From Mycobacterium sp. PSTR-4-N (lineage in GTDB: Bacteria; Actinomycetota; Actinomycetes; Mycobacteriales; Mycobacteriaceae): 64,000 bases of DNA. The stretch is taken from NCBI RefSeq assembly GCF_022348085.1, contig NZ_JAKRFN010000025.1:1-64000 (forward strand), written 5' to 3'. A program made the position numbers and the translations under genes. This document shows positions 16,345 through 24,442 of this stretch, one piece after another. Position 1 is the stretch's first letter. Each line of letters opens with the position of its first letter. The notes under the pieces are model-generated. The model searched no databases. It was not told the origin of the DNA and worked only from the letters and a program-made list of their open reading frames with translations.

Positions 16345-17904
16345 GTGGCCTCACACACGCTCGACCGATCCGCAACCGGCAGCATCGCGCCCCTGGCGAA
16401 ACGACCCGGAGCAGTACTGGCCGTTGTCCTCGTCGCCGCCCTGGCGATCAACGTCGAAACCACCATCGTCAATGTCGCTCTGCCCACGCTGAATTCGTCG
16501 CTCGATGCCTCGACCCGTGGACTGCAGTGGATCGTCGATGCCTACAACCTGGCATTCGCCGCACTGGTCCTCGCGGGCGGCACCATCGGCGACAAGTTCG
16601 GCCGGCGCCGCACGCTCATCGCCGGCCTCGTCCTGTTCGCGGCAGCCAGCGTCGGCGCGGCGCTGTGCACCACCACCGGCGAGCTCATCGCGATGCGGGT
16701 GGTGATGGGTGTGGCCTCCGCGATGATCTATCCGACCACGCTGGCGATCATCACCGACACCTTCCGCGATCCCCGCCAACGCGCGGCGGCGATCGGATTG
16801 TGGGGTGCGGTCACCGGCCTCGGCGTGGCCATCGGCCCGATCCTCGGCGGCGCTCTGCTCGAGGTGTTCTGGTGGGGCAGCCTGTTCCTCGCGCTCGCCC
16901 CGATCGCGCTGGCCGCAGCCGTCGCCGCGCCCGTGCTGATTCCCGCCGCGAAGGCCGACACGCAGTCACGCCTCGATCGCGGCGGGCTGCTGCTGTCCGT
17001 GGTCATGCTCGCCGCGCTGGTCTACACGATCATCGAGGCACCGGAGCGGGGGTGGACGTCGCTTCCGACCCTCGCCGGCTTCGCGGTGACGCTCGTCGCG
17101 GGCATCTGGTTCGCAGTCTGGGAGCGCCGCCAGCGTGACCCCCTCATCGACATCAGCCTCTTCGCCAACCTGCGTTTCAGCGCAGCCAGCGGAGCCGTCA
17201 CCGTGGCGTTCTTCGCACTGTTCGGTTTCATCTTCCTGATCACCCAGTTCATGCAACTGCTGCAGGAGTTCGGCCCCCTGGAGACCGGCGTTCGCATTCT
17301 CCCGGTCGCGCTGTCCATCGCCATCGGGTCAGTGCTCGGCACCCGGCTCGCCGTCGGCCGTATCGGCACGAAAGTCATTGTGGCGCTGGGCTTGATCCTG
17401 ATGGCCGCGGCGTTCGCCTGGGTGAGCGTGATCGACGTCAGCGTGACCTATCCGGTGATGGCGGCCCAGATGGTTCTTCTCGGCGGCGGGCTCGGACTGA
17501 CGAGTGCCCCGGCGACCGATTCCATCATGGGCGTCGTGCGTCCCGAGCAGGCCGGCGCCGGCTCGGCCGTCAACGACGCCACCCGTCAGGTGGGAGGCAC
17601 GCTCGGAGTCGCCGTGCTCGGCAGCATCTTCTCGACGCTCTATCTCACCCGCCTGAATGATGCAGCGGCCGTGCAGATCTTGCCGGAGCCCGCCCGCGCG
17701 GTCGCTGGCGAAGGGCTGGCGCAGGGGCTCGCTGTCGCGGCGCAGTCCCCCGCGGCGATCGCCGGCTCCGTGCGTACTGCCGTGGGCGATGCGTTCCTGT
17801 CCGGCATGAGCGCGGGGTGCCTCACGGCAGCCGGGGTGTGCCTCGCGGGCGCGTTCTTCGTGCTTCTCGCTCTCCCCTCGCACCCGCTGCAGAAACAGTC
17901 CTGA
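16345..17904 (+). CDS. MFS drug efflux transporter, DHA2 (EmrB/QacA) family
   Basis: This 519-residue integral membrane protein has about 14 hydrophobic segments. It carries the MFS motif A-type loop GDKFGRRRTLIAG between TM2 and TM3 and the drug-antiporter motif C region WGAVTGLGVAIGPILGG in TM5. The final helices (AAGVCLAGAFFVLLALP) close the 14-TM topology. It exports drugs or toxic lipophiles using the proton gradient. Translation starts at GTG with AAGGCGG about 6 bases upstream. It follows the TetR gene and the palindromic operator, the usual inducible-efflux arrangement. The substrate cannot be told from sequence. Confidence 0.92.
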   Translation: MASHTLDRSATGSIAPLAKRPGAVLAVVLVAALAINVETTIVNVALPTLNSSLDASTRGLQWIVDAYNLAFAALVLAGGTIGDKFGRRRTLIAGLVLFAAASVGAALCTTTGELIAMRVVMGVASAMIYPTTLAIITDTFRDPRQRAAAIGLWGAVTGLGVAIGPILGGALLEVFWWGSLFLALAPIALAAAVAAPVLIPAAKADTQSRLDRGGLLLSVVMLAALVYTIIEAPERGWTSLPTLAGFAVTLVAGIWFAVWERRQRDPLIDISLFANLRFSAASGAVTVAFFALFGFIFLITQFMQLLQEFGPLETGVRILPVALSIAIGSVLGTRLAVGRIGTKVIVALGLILMAAAFAWVSVIDVSVTYPVMAAQMVLLGGGLGLTSAPATDSIMGVVRPEQAGAGSAVNDATRQVGGTLGVAVLGSIFSTLYLTRLNDAAAVQILPEPARAVAGEGLAQGLAVAAQSPAAIAGSVRTAVGDAFLSGMSAGCLTAAGVCLAGAFFVLLALPSHPLQKQS

Positions 17905-17918
17905 GCCTTCTGCGGGCG

Positions 17919-18304
17919 TCACAGGCGGGGTAACGAGTCTGGTCGAACGTACTCGTCGAGCGACAGCACCAAGGTGCTTACCGGCTGGGAGTTATCGACG
18001 TAGTGACGACCCGGGCGACGACCATCATCAGCGAGCGATTTCAGTGCGTCGATCATCTCGACGACCTTGGTCTGGTCCAGGCTCCAGTCAACGTGTAAGC
18101 GTTGCAGGTCAACCGTGGATTGGCCGTGCGAATCGTGAACCGGTGACCGAAGGTGCCCAAACTCGAGTTCCCAACTTTCCTTTGTTTTGAAAGGCACTTC
18201 AGGGCAGAGGTGAATTCTGCAATTCCATCAACGTCCACGGCCAGCAACACAACGTCGTCGCCCAGCATGAAGTCCTCGGCGAGTTCGACGCGAATAATGC
18301 TCAT
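17919..18304 (-). pseudogene. Small hypothetical gene split by a frameshift
   Basis: Reading from an ATG at 18304, the product begins MSIIRVELAEDFMLGDDVVL and continues to EFTSALK. The plausible protein then carries on in a different frame as FKTKESWELEFGHL to the stop at 17919, including SLADDGRRPGRHYVD and TLVLSLDEYV. The two halves together look like one compact alpha/beta protein of about 125 residues; the frame change falls near 18190-18200, next to the A-rich run TTTCAAAACAAAGG. A GTG at 18197 could restart the second half. It is therefore a degraded gene, a sequencing error, or two overlapping frames. The function is unknown. Confidence 0.55.
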
Positions 18305-18344
18305 GTGTCTCCATCGGAAACCCTCCGACACGCGCCCACGACCG

Positions 18345-18884
18345 TCACCAAGGATTCCTGGTCCCGGGCGGAAGTGGTCCGTTGGGGTCGGCGTAACGGC
18401 GGGGTTCCACAACAGGCGGAGGTGTGTGGTCGATCCACGCCGGGTCGACTGGTGGTGGCGTATAGCGATGCTCTTCAGGAAGTTTGGAGAGCTCCTGCGG
18501 TAGACCATCCCGCACATCACCCCGCCACCAGATAAGTCCTGGGTTCTCACCCGGCTCCGGGAACGCTGCGCCGGGCCAGTCCTCTTCAAGATCCAGCAGG
18601 TAGTAGTACCGCGCGGGGTCGTCGGCCCGATCCCAACCCGACATGTTGATCAATGAGCTGCGCGTATCGCGGACCAATCCCCAGTGACGAACGGACGGTG
18701 GCGCAACAAAGACGACGTACATAGCCGTGGCCTCGGTCCATGCATGCGTCACCGAGAACGTGAATCGACCCGGCCGTGGGTAAGCGGCGGCGTTGGCGTT
18801 ACCCACTTCAATGAAGTGCAGCAGATCGCCGAGGATTCTGGCCGCTGCGGCTCGGTCCACGTCGCTGACCAGCTTGTCCTTCAC
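18345..18884 (-). CDS. Hypothetical protein of unknown function
   Basis: This 179-residue soluble protein begins at GTG 18884. It is rich in aromatic residues (FTFSVTHAWTEATAMYVVFV, ARYYYLLDLEEDWPG) and ends in a Pro-rich tail (PPPVVEPRRYADPNGPLPPG) that is probably unstructured. It lies 40 bases upstream of the frameshifted gene on the same strand and is likely co-transcribed with it. Compact aromatic-rich proteins in such pairs sometimes act as immunity proteins, but no neighbouring toxin is visible and I make no assignment. Confidence 0.6.
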   Translation of the reverse strand: MKDKLVSDVDRAAAARILGDLLHFIEVGNANAAAYPRPGRFTFSVTHAWTEATAMYVVFVAPPSVRHWGLVRDTRSSLINMSGWDRADDPARYYYLLDLEEDWPGAAFPEPGENPGLIWWRGDVRDGLPQELSKLPEEHRYTPPPVDPAWIDHTPPPVVEPRRYADPNGPLPPGTRNPW

Positions 18885-19008
18885 GCCGGCTCCTGTATCG
18901 CTAGATCATCCTGCACACGAACAAGCAGGTGGCTCGGATTGTAGGTCCACCTTGCCGCCGATCCGATCACCTCGCTCCGATCCGTGGCGTCGGGCGGCCG
19001 GATGCGCG

Positions 19009-19878
19009 ATGATGCCGCGCATGCATCGCCTCACTGGTGTCCTCTGCGCGCTCACCCTCGTCCCCGCGGCCATGACCGCCTGCGCCCCGGCCGACGAGCA
19101 GCCGGCCGCGTCGTCGTCTGCCTCGGCCAGCGCCGACACCTGCACCAAAGACAACCTCACGACGCTCACGCCAGGCACCTTCACCTTCGCCACCGACCAA
19201 CCGGCCTACGCCCCCTGGTTCGACAACGACGATCCATCCAACGGCAAGGGTTTCGAGTCCGCCGTCGCCTACGCCGTCGCCGACGAACTCGGCTACGCGA
19301 AAGAGAACGTCACCTGGATTCGCGTCCCCTTCAACGCCGCGATCGCTCCCGGCCCCAAGCAATTCGACGCCGACCTCAACGAGTTCTCCATCACCGACGA
19401 ACGCAAGCAGGCCGTCGACTTCTCCTCCCCCTACTACGACGTCACCCAGACCGTCGTCGCGCTGAAGTCCTCCCCCGCAGCCAAGGTCACCACCGTCGAC
19501 GGCCTCAAAGGCCTCAAGCTCGGCGCGCAGGTGGGCTCCACCAGCTACACCGCCGCCCAGAAGATCGACCCCGGCGTCGCGGTGTTCAACAACAACGACG
19601 ACGCCAAAGCCGCGCTCGCCAACGGCCAGATCGACGGCCTCGTCGTCGATCTGCCCACCGCGTTCCAGATCCAGGCCGAACTCACCGACGGCACGATCGT
19701 CGGGCAGCTGCCCGCCGGCACGGACAAGCCCGAACAGTTCGGCATCGTTCTCGACAAGGGCAGCCCGTTGACGGCCTGCGTCTCCCGCGCCGTCGATCAA
19801 CTCCGCGATCGCGGCGAGCTCGCCGAGCTGCAGAAGACCTGGCTCGCCCAGGCGGGGAACGCACCGGTCCTGTCGTGA
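19009..19878 (+). CDS. Polar amino-acid ABC transporter substrate-binding lipoprotein
   Basis: This is a solute-binding protein family 3 (PBPb) member. The start cluster ATGATG..ATG (19009, 19012, 19021) gives MHRLTGVLCALTLVPAAMTAC, a lipoprotein signal with its acceptor Cys. The mature protein has the family pattern: TPGTFTFATDQPAYAPWF, GKGFESAVAYAVADELGY, the signature DADLNEFSITDERKQAVDFS, and DGLVVDLPTAF in the second lobe. It binds a polar amino acid outside the membrane and hands it to the permease encoded next. GTGA overlaps link it to the permease and ATPase genes, so the three form an operon. Confidence 0.88.
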   Translation: MMPRMHRLTGVLCALTLVPAAMTACAPADEQPAASSSASASADTCTKDNLTTLTPGTFTFATDQPAYAPWFDNDDPSNGKGFESAVAYAVADELGYAKENVTWIRVPFNAAIAPGPKQFDADLNEFSITDERKQAVDFSSPYYDVTQTVVALKSSPAAKVTTVDGLKGLKLGAQVGSTSYTAAQKIDPGVAVFNNNDDAKAALANGQIDGLVVDLPTAFQIQAELTDGTIVGQLPAGTDKPEQFGIVLDKGSPLTACVSRAVDQLRDRGELAELQKTWLAQAGNAPVLS

Positions 19879-20702
19879 CCACGGTCGGCATCGACCGCGT
19901 CGCCTACCGGCAGGCGCGGGCACGCCGCTCCACGCTCGTGGCGCTGCTGTCCACGGTCGTGTTCGCCGCGGTCCTGCTGTTCGCGGTGACCTCGGCACCG
20001 GGTTGGCCCCGGGTGCGCGACTCGTTCTTCAACCTGCGGATCGGCTGGGAGAGCCTGCCGGCGCTGCTGTCGGGGCTCTGGCTGAACATCCGCGTGCTCA
20101 TCGTCTGCCAGATCCTCGTCCTCGTCGTCGGCCTCACCCTCGCCGCACTGCGCACTCTGCGCGGACCAGTCTGGTTTCCCCTGCGCGCGGTGGCCACCGG
20201 TTACGTCGACCTGTTCCGCGGCCTCCCGCTGCTCATCTGTCTCTATCTCGTCGGGTTCGGGCTGCCGGGTCTGCGCCTCACTGGCCTGCCGACCAGCCCC
20301 GTGATCCTCGGCGGCCTCGCCCTTGTCCTGGTCTACTCGGCCTACGTCGCCGAGGTCCTTCGCGCCGGCATCGAATCCGTGCACCCGTCGCAGTTCGCCG
20401 CCGCACGCTCCCTCGGACTGACGTACCGCCAGACCATGCGCCTGGTGGTGCTGCCCCAGGCCACCCGCCGCGTGACCCCGGCGCTGCTGAATGACTTTGT
20501 CGCGCTGCAGAAGGACTGTGGGCTGATCTCGGTGCTCGGCGCTGTCGACGCCGTGCGCGCCGCACAGATCCAGTCCGCGACCACCTACAACTTCACTCCG
20601 TACGTGGTGGCCGGTCTGCTCTTCGTGGCGCTCGCGGTGCCGTCGGCCCGGCTCGCCGACTGGGTCGCGCGTCGATCCGCGATGCGGCAGGGCGCGCTGT
20701 GA
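19875..20702 (+). CDS. Polar amino-acid ABC transporter permease
   Basis: The start is the GTG at 19875, which overlaps the stop of the binding-protein gene (GTGA). The 275-residue product has an N-terminal transmembrane segment (LVALLSTVVFAAVLLFAV) and the HisM/GlnP-type permease domain: GLWLNIRVLIVCQILVLVVG, DLFRGLPLLICLYLVGFG and the EAA loop EVLRAGIESVHPSQFAAARS. The EAA loop docks onto the ATPase. There are about six membrane helices. It works with the preceding binding protein and following ATPase to import polar amino acids. Confidence 0.9.
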   Translation: MTTVGIDRVAYRQARARRSTLVALLSTVVFAAVLLFAVTSAPGWPRVRDSFFNLRIGWESLPALLSGLWLNIRVLIVCQILVLVVGLTLAALRTLRGPVWFPLRAVATGYVDLFRGLPLLICLYLVGFGLPGLRLTGLPTSPVILGGLALVLVYSAYVAEVLRAGIESVHPSQFAAARSLGLTYRQTMRLVVLPQATRRVTPALLNDFVALQKDCGLISVLGAVDAVRAAQIQSATTYNFTPYVVAGLLFVALAVPSARLADWVARRSAMRQGAL

Positions 20703-21439
20703 CGCCGCTGCTGCAGGTGCAGGGCCTGGTCAAGACGTATCACGACCGGACCGTGCTGGCGGGGGTCGATCTGGACGTCGCCGAGCACGAGGTGGTGGTG
20801 TTGATCGGCGCGTCCGGCTCGGGCAAGTCGACGCTGCTGCGGTGCATCGATCTGCTGGAAGAGATCGACGACGGTCGAATCTTGTTGAGTGGGCGCGACA
20901 TCAGCGATCCCCGCATCGACGCCGAAGAAGCCCGCCAGGCCATCGGCATGGTGTTCCAATCGTTCAACCTGTTTCCGCACATGACCGCGTTGGGCAACGT
21001 CGCCCTCGCCCCGCGGGTCGTGCACCGCCACAGCCGCGGTGACGCAGAGCAGCGCGCTCGCGCTCTGCTCGCCCGGGTCGGCATGCAATCACATGCCGAC
21101 TCCTATCCGGACAAGCTGTCCGGCGGCCAACAGCAACGAGTGGCCATCGCACGCGCCCTGGCCTATGACCCGAAACTCCTGCTGCTCGACGAGATCACAA
21201 GTGCTCTGGACCCCGAACTGGTCGGCGACGTACTCACTCTCGTCGGCGAGCTCGCTGCGGCAGGGGCGACGATCGTGATGGCCACCCACGAGATGGCGTT
21301 CGCCCGCGACGTCGCCGATACGGTCCACTTCCTCGAGGGTGGCCGGATCGTCGAATCCGGCTCGGCCGCCGAAGTTCTCGACACACCGCAAGAGGAGCGG
21401 ACGCGACAGTTCCTGCGGCGCTTCACCTCCGGCCGCTGA
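20699..21439 (+). CDS. Polar amino-acid ABC transporter ATP-binding protein
   Basis: This 246-residue ATPase of the GlnQ/HisP group has Walker A GASGSGKST (about 39-47), the Q-loop VFQSFNLFPHMT, the signature LSGGQQQRVAIARAL, Walker B LLLLDEITSALDPE and the H-loop MATHEMAFA. It is shorter and cleaner than metal or sugar ATPases and has no regulatory C-terminal domain. It overlaps the permease gene by GTGA and completes the three-gene importer operon. The Walker B motif reads DEITSALDP, as in several amino-acid systems. Confidence 0.93.
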   Translation: MTPLLQVQGLVKTYHDRTVLAGVDLDVAEHEVVVLIGASGSGKSTLLRCIDLLEEIDDGRILLSGRDISDPRIDAEEARQAIGMVFQSFNLFPHMTALGNVALAPRVVHRHSRGDAEQRARALLARVGMQSHADSYPDKLSGGQQQRVAIARALAYDPKLLLLDEITSALDPELVGDVLTLVGELAAAGATIVMATHEMAFARDVADTVHFLEGGRIVESGSAAEVLDTPQEERTRQFLRRFTSGR

Positions 21440-21458
21440 GCCCTCAGCGCGTCGGCCC

Positions 21459-21770
21459 TCAGCTCGTGGGTGGCTCGTAGGGCACTTCGGGGTGTTCGCG
21501 ATGCCATTCCACCTTGTTCTCGACCACCTTGCGGTGGCGCAACGCGAGCCACGCGAACCCTGCGGCGGCGAACAGCACGGCCACGATGATCGCGACGACG
21601 CCCGTGGTGCGCGATCCGTTGGCGAACGAGAACAACGCGACCACCATCGACAACACCCCGAGGCCGATACCGATCAGGCCCACTGCGTTCTTGCCGGCCT
21701 TCATTGTTTCGCCGGCGTGCTGACGGTAGGTGCGGGCGTGGTCGATGGGATCTCTCGATGTATCCGGCAT
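21459..21770 (-). CDS. Small two-helix membrane protein
   Basis: The start is ATG 21770 with AGGAG six bases upstream. The 103-residue product has two hydrophobic segments (AVGLIGIGLGVLSMVVALFS and TGVVAIIVAVLFAAAGFAWL) and a charged C-terminal tail (RHRKVVENKVEWHREHPEVP). Such small proteins are common in mycobacteria and uncharacterised. It follows the flavodoxin-like gene by 11 bases and so should share its SigF-type promoter, which suggests a role in stress or stationary phase. The opposite-strand ABC ATPase gene ends 19 bases away. Confidence 0.7.
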   Translation of the reverse strand: MPDTSRDPIDHARTYRQHAGETMKAGKNAVGLIGIGLGVLSMVVALFSFANGSRTTGVVAIIVAVLFAAAGFAWLALRHRKVVENKVEWHREHPEVPYEPPTS

Positions 21771-21781
21771 CTTCACTCCTC

Positions 21782-22405
21782 TCACTCGACGGGTGGGTAC
21801 TGGGAGTGCCGCAGTACCCGGGCGAGGTGCGCGGCATTGCGCGCGACCATCGCGTTGGTCGACGCGGTGGCCTTCGGCACCTCGTCCAGCTCTTTGTAGT
21901 CGGTCGAATTCATCGCGGGGCCGTTCCAGTACGTCGACCCCTGTGCAGGGATGGTGTAGCCGATGTCATTGAGCGCCTGGAACATATCGGCGACGATCTT
22001 GTGCGCACCATCCTCGTTGCCGACGACGGCAACCGTGGCGACCTTGCCGAACATCGCGGGCCGCCCCTGCTCGTCGGTGTTCGACAACTCGGCGTCCAGT
22101 CGCTCGAGCACCCGTTGGGCCACCGACGACGGATGGCCTACCCACGTCGGTGTGCTCAGCAGCAGGATGTCTGCTGCGAGCAATTTGTCGCGGATCTGGG
22201 GCCACTGGTCGCTGTCGCCCATATCCGCTTCGGTGCCGGGGGCGATGTTGTAGTCCACACACCGAACGGATTCACACAGCACATCTTCGGACCGCAGCGA
22301 CTCGAAGACGTGCTCGACGATCAGTGCACTGCTGGACTCGGCGGGGCTCGGTTTCAGGCTGCACACCAGCGCGATGGCGCGCAGCGAAGAATCAGTTTCA
22401 GCCAT
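21782..22405 (-). CDS. Flavodoxin-family FMN-dependent NAD(P)H reductase
   Basis: This 207-residue protein has a flavodoxin-like fold: strand 1 and the phosphate loop in ALVCSLKPSPAESSS, the FMN-contacting LLLSTPTWVGHPSSVAQRVL, and VATVAVVGNEDGAHKIVADM, typical of the NADPH-dependent FMN reductase (WrbA/IsiB-like) group. It probably reduces quinones or other acceptors. The ATG at 22405 lies 10 bases from a near-perfect SigF promoter (22415-22439). It is followed closely by the small membrane protein gene. The physiological acceptor is unknown. Confidence 0.82.
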   Translation of the reverse strand: MAETDSSLRAIALVCSLKPSPAESSSALIVEHVFESLRSEDVLCESVRCVDYNIAPGTEADMGDSDQWPQIRDKLLAADILLLSTPTWVGHPSSVAQRVLERLDAELSNTDEQGRPAMFGKVATVAVVGNEDGAHKIVADMFQALNDIGYTIPAQGSTYWNGPAMNSTDYKELDEVPKATASTNAMVARNAAHLARVLRHSQYPPVE

Positions 22406-22414
22406 GCTGAGGCG

Positions 22415-22439
22415 ATACCCGAGGGCCTACCCGCCAAAC
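22415..22439 (-). promoter_or_regulatory. SigF-type promoter for the flavodoxin-like gene
   Basis: On the minus strand GTTT at 22439-22436 is followed by exactly 15 bases and then GGGTAT at 22420-22415. This is a perfect match to the mycobacterial SigF consensus. The predicted transcription start falls within a few bases of the ATG at 22405, so the transcript would be nearly leaderless. Confidence 0.7.
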
Positions 22440-22532
22440 GAACGACGACCACCGGTCACAAGTCAGTCATCGATTCGCCGCGACACCAGTTCATCGCCCT
22501 CGAAGGTGACACGACCCACCAAACGCCGCCGG

Positions 22533-22557
22533 GTTTGGTTTCGGGCCGTCGGGGCAT
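22533..22557 (+). promoter_or_regulatory. SigF-type promoter for a small acidic protein
   Basis: GTTT at 22533-22536, 15 bases, then GGGCAT at 22552-22557: one mismatch from the SigF -10 consensus with ideal spacing. The start codon of the small acidic protein lies 28 bases downstream, with AGGAGG between them. Confidence 0.55.
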
Positions 22558-22585
22558 GCCGTGCGGACCCGATCAGGAGGCATCG

Positions 22586-22768
22586 ATGAGCAATCCGGAA
22601 TCCGAAAAGGCCGAGTCCGACGTCGAGCCCGACGCCAAAGTGGCCGGCTCGCGTGCGAGTGAGGGCGACGACGATCAGGCAGAGGGCCCGTACGTCGGGC
22701 GGGCAGGGTCCGACGACGACATCGACACCCAGGAGTCCGGCGCAGAGGCGCGTGCGCAGCAGGACTAG
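22586..22768 (+). CDS. Small acidic, probably disordered protein
   Basis: A 60-residue reading frame starts at ATG 22586 behind a strong AGGAGG. It is almost entirely Asp, Glu, Ser, Ala and Gly (MSNPESEKAESDVEPDAKVA, then GSDDDIDTQESGAEARAQQD), with no hydrophobic core, so it is probably intrinsically disordered. The ribosome binding site, the SigF-type promoter upstream and the neat length argue that it is real. Its last 4 bases overlap the convergent lipase gene. Its function is unknown; stress-induced disordered proteins can protect other macromolecules. Confidence 0.65.
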   Translation: MSNPESEKAESDVEPDAKVAGSRASEGDDDQAEGPYVGRAGSDDDIDTQESGAEARAQQD

Positions 22769-23658
22769 CGCGACCCGTTGCCGACGACGTGTGCGGCGAT
22801 CTGCGCGTAGACCCGCTCGGTCACGGACGCGGCGTCGCTCATGATGTTGTAACCGTGGTCCGCGCCGGCCACCTCGATGTAGTCGACGAGTGACCCCGCG
22901 GCAGCCAGCCGGTCGGCATACCACCGGGCCTCGTCGCGCAACCGGTCGTACTCCGCGGTGACGACCACCGCGGGCGCGATGCCATCGATGTCGTCGGCGT
23001 TGGCGCCCCATGCGGGTGAGACCAACCTGTCGCGGCGGCGCAGCCTGTCCGGGACGTAGGCGTTGTCGAACACCTGTCCCATCCACGGTTTCATCACCGC
23101 GCGTGCCCCCAGAGCTGACGGCTTGTCACGCACCGCGGTCACCAGATCCAGTGGCGGATAGTGCAACACCTGCAGTCCGATCGTCGGACCGCCGTTCTCG
23201 AAAGCCTGGCGGGCAGCTGCGGCCGCGAGATTGCCGCCCGCACTCTGACCGCCTACCGACAAACGCTCGCCATCCCACTCCCGCGCCGCGTCGGCGGCCC
23301 AGCAGACCACATCGTAGATCTGTTCTGCTGCAACGGGGAAACGATGTCGCGGAGCGAGGAGGTAGTCGGTGTTGACGACGACCACGCCGGCGGAGTCGGC
23401 CAGGAACCGGCACCACGGATCGTCCTGGTCGCGATGTCCTACGACGAAACCACCTCCGTGGATGTTGACGTAGACCGGCGGGCGACGCACCCGCGGGTCC
23501 GGCCGGTACGCGGTGGCCTCCACAGGGCCGTGCCGGGTCGGAATGCTGATCAGCGACGTATGTCCTGGGATTCCGGGGAACCGCACCGCCGGCTTCGGAA
23601 CGGGGTTGACCGCTGCCGCGAACAGGCGTGCCAGCGGATCGGTGACGACGTGGTGCAC
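22765..23658 (-). CDS. Alpha/beta-hydrolase, hormone-sensitive-lipase family
   Basis: The enzyme has 297 residues: the oxyanion motif NIHGGGFVVGH, the nucleophile in SVGGQSAGGN, and the acid and base in VVTAEYDRLRDEA and AGADHGYN. This is the HSL/family IV (alpha/beta hydrolase 3) arrangement of mycobacterial Lip enzymes acting on short acyl esters. GTG 23658 has AAGGA upstream. No signal peptide is seen. It follows the SDR gene by 14 bases on the same strand, so the pair may be co-transcribed. The substrate is unknown. Confidence 0.88.
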   Translation of the reverse strand: MHHVVTDPLARLFAAAVNPVPKPAVRFPGIPGHTSLISIPTRHGPVEATAYRPDPRVRRPPVYVNIHGGGFVVGHRDQDDPWCRFLADSAGVVVVNTDYLLAPRHRFPVAAEQIYDVVCWAADAAREWDGERLSVGGQSAGGNLAAAAARQAFENGGPTIGLQVLHYPPLDLVTAVRDKPSALGARAVMKPWMGQVFDNAYVPDRLRRRDRLVSPAWGANADDIDGIAPAVVVTAEYDRLRDEARWYADRLAAAGSLVDYIEVAGADHGYNIMSDAASVTERVYAQIAAHVVGNGSR

Positions 23659-23672
23659 GAGGATTCCTTGTC

Positions 23673-24434
23673 TCAGGCTGCAGCGAATCCGCCGTCGACG
23701 CTCAGGATGGCGCCGTGGACGTTGGTGGCGTGCGGGCCCGCGAGGAACACCACCGCCGAGGCGACTTCGTCGATGGCGCTCATCCGGTGCGACGGTACGC
23801 GGGCCAGCACCGGATTGACCGCCTCACCGAAATCCGCCATGCGTTCGGTGGCGATGGGCCCGGGTGCGACCGCGTTGACCCGCACACCCGACGGCCCGTA
23901 TTCAGCTGCCCATGATTTGGTCAGCAGGTGCACACTGGCTTTCGTCGCACCGTAGAGCGCCGAGCCCGATGCGCCGAACAGTGCGCTGATCGAGCCGATG
24001 TTGACGATGGCACCCTCGCCACGTTCGACCATCGCCGGCGCGATGAGCCCGGTCAGCAGGAACAGAGCGGTGACGTTAACGGCGAAGGCGTCGCTGATCT
24101 CGGCGGCGGTGACGTCCGCTGTCGGAGCCGGAAAGACAAGGGTGGCCACGTTGTTGACGAGGATGTCGAGCGTTCCGCCGACCGCTTCAGTGGCTCGTGA
24201 CGCGACGTCGGCGGCTGCCCGCGCGGGTTTCGAGAAGTCGGCTTCGACGAAAGATGCCTTACCGCCCGACGATTCGATCCTCGCGACAACGTCCTCCCCA
24301 CGGCTGCGGGTGCGTCCGGTGATCACGACGTGCGCGCCGGCGTCGGCCAACGCCGTCGCGATGCCTGCGCCGAGTCCTGACGTCGAGCCGGTCACCAGAG
24401 CGGTGCGGCCGGCCAACGGGGTTGATGTGGTCAT
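23673..24434 (-). CDS. SDR-family NAD(P)-dependent oxidoreductase
   Basis: This 253-residue classical short-chain dehydrogenase has the cofactor loop TGSTSGLG, NNVA in place of NNAG, the catalytic Ser in IVNIGSISALFG and Tyr-x3-Lys in YGATKASVH, followed by PGPIATE and the C-terminal SVDGGFAA. Arg after the second strand (VVITGRTRSRG) suggests NADPH preference. The start is ATG 24434 (MTTSTPLAGR). It sits between two hydrolase genes on the same strand, 9 bases after the upstream hydrolase stop, consistent with one operon. The ketone or alcohol substrate is not predictable. Confidence 0.88.
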   Translation of the reverse strand: MTTSTPLAGRTALVTGSTSGLGAGIATALADAGAHVVITGRTRSRGEDVVARIESSGGKASFVEADFSKPARAAADVASRATEAVGGTLDILVNNVATLVFPAPTADVTAAEISDAFAVNVTALFLLTGLIAPAMVERGEGAIVNIGSISALFGASGSALYGATKASVHLLTKSWAAEYGPSGVRVNAVAPGPIATERMADFGEAVNPVLARVPSHRMSAIDEVASAVVFLAGPHATNVHGAILSVDGGFAAA

Positions 24435-24442
24435 GATCGTCC

